The translations under genes were made by a program, and so were the position numbers. Of a stretch of 15,492 nt of DNA, positions 14,934 to 15,492 are shown piece by piece (the stretch's first letter is position 1; every line of letters begins with the position of its first letter). Source of the stretch: Campylobacterota bacterium. Its GTDB lineage: Bacteria > Campylobacterota > Campylobacteria > Campylobacterales > Sulfurospirillaceae. The notes under the pieces are model-generated. The model saw only the letters and a list, made by a program, of their open reading frames with translations, made no database searches and had not been told where the DNA came from. The stretch lies in assembly GCA_009930355.1 (NCBI GenBank), contig RZYK01000030.1:1-15492 (forward strand), written 5' to 3'.

Positions 14934-15492
14934 TTACCCCGTTACGGTATCAATCCACTTGATAGAACATCCCTGAGAGGGGTGTTGAATTTTGGGTGCT
15001 TCTTGTTTACTAAACAAAAGGGTGATAGCTTCTCGTAACTCTTCTTCTTTAACACTACTCTCATCTCTCCAATTATCATCCAATCTACCATGATAATAGA
15101 GCTTTTCTTCGCTATCAAATAAAAACAAATCAGGTGTACACACCGCACCCAAACTTTTAGAAACGGTTTGTGCTTCATCAATGAGATAAGGATATTCGAT
15201 ACCTAGCTTTTCAATTTTATCCAACATATGCGCAGGAGAATCTTCAGGATAATTGGGATGAATATTGGGATTAATCGCAACAGTGGCAATATCAAGCTTT
15301 TTAGCAAATTCTGAGAGTGCATTTAACCGCTTCCAAATAGCATTGGCATAGGGGCAATGATTACACATAATCGCAATTAAAAAACCACCCTTGCCATAAA
15401 GCTCTTTGCTTGAGTAACGTTTACCATTAGGATCTTCTAATTCAAAATGCTCTAGTTTTGTACCCATCGGTAATGAAAGAGATTGTATTAAC
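14934..15492 (-). CDS. Thioredoxin-fold peroxiredoxin-like protein (partial, start outside window)
   Basis: A thioredoxin-fold protein of the AhpC/TSA-related 'PRX-like' group, with a CNHCPY active site 35 residues after the in-window ATG at 15467. It also has the conserved segments INPN, YPYLIDE, VCTPDLFLFD and YHGRLDDNW. Proteins of this group are common next to redox genes, but their substrate is generally unknown. I expect a cytoplasmic thiol-disulfide or peroxide-related role. The ATG at 15467 has no ribosome-binding site, and the frame stays open to the window edge, encoding LIQSLSLP just before it. That fits the family's usual N-terminus, where a leucine-proline precedes the LGTK-like segment, so the true start probably lies beyond 15492. 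Confidence 0.82.
   Translation of the reverse strand, partial: LIQSLSLPMGTKLEHFELEDPNGKRYSSKELYGKGGFLIAIMCNHCPYANAIWKRLNALSEFAKKLDIATVAINPNIHPNYPEDSPAHMLDKIEKLGIEYPYLIDEAQTVSKSLGAVCTPDLFLFDSEEKLYYHGRLDDNWRDESSVKEEELREAITLLFSKQEAPKIQHPSQGCSIKWIDTVTG

Overview
The window looks like chromosomal DNA of a low-GC epsilonproteobacterium (Campylobacterota), most likely Sulfurospirillum or a close relative. This rests on three things: the AT-rich base composition, signal peptides of the 'LFA' type, and the order nth / peb4-type PPIase / fba, which I recall from Campylobacter jejuni (Cj0595-Cj0597). The genus is an inference from gene content and cannot be proved here.

Left part (1-4802, + strand): a membrane-anchored diguanylate cyclase, then a short scarred region, a Cys-type glutathione peroxidase with a probable export signal, and valyl-tRNA synthetase (valS). 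The scarred region holds the truncated start of an IS transposase on the - strand and a small orphan NifX-like protein, both enclosed by a 17/20 inverted repeat (856-875 / 1449-1468). A palindrome built on TTACATGTAA recurs five times in this part, outside coding sequence if the preferred starts are right, and is absent from the rest. A perfect 14-bp hairpin (4818-4852) closes the left part as a shared terminator.

Middle part (4854-12217, - strand; transcription runs from high to low coordinates): a tightly packed five-gene run. It reads PLP-dependent ACC deaminase/D-cysteine desulfhydrase-like enzyme, Res (helicase-nuclease), Mod (adenine methyltransferase), hisD and mog. The junctions are 10 nt, 1 nt, a 1-nt stop/start overlap and 10 nt. 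A type III-like restriction-modification pair of visibly lower GC therefore sits inside a metabolic operon, and hisD translation is coupled to the end of mod.

Right part (12226-15492): fba and the periplasmic PPIase form a two-gene operon on the - strand, ended by a hairpin at 12234-12256. nth is divergent from the PPIase, with recognisable -10 boxes in the 121-bp gap. A thioredoxin-fold peroxiredoxin-like gene converges on nth and runs off the right edge.

The parts most worth a second look are the R-M pair and its unusual host operon, the repeated palindrome, and the inverted-repeat cassette. No CRISPR array, tRNA or rRNA was seen.
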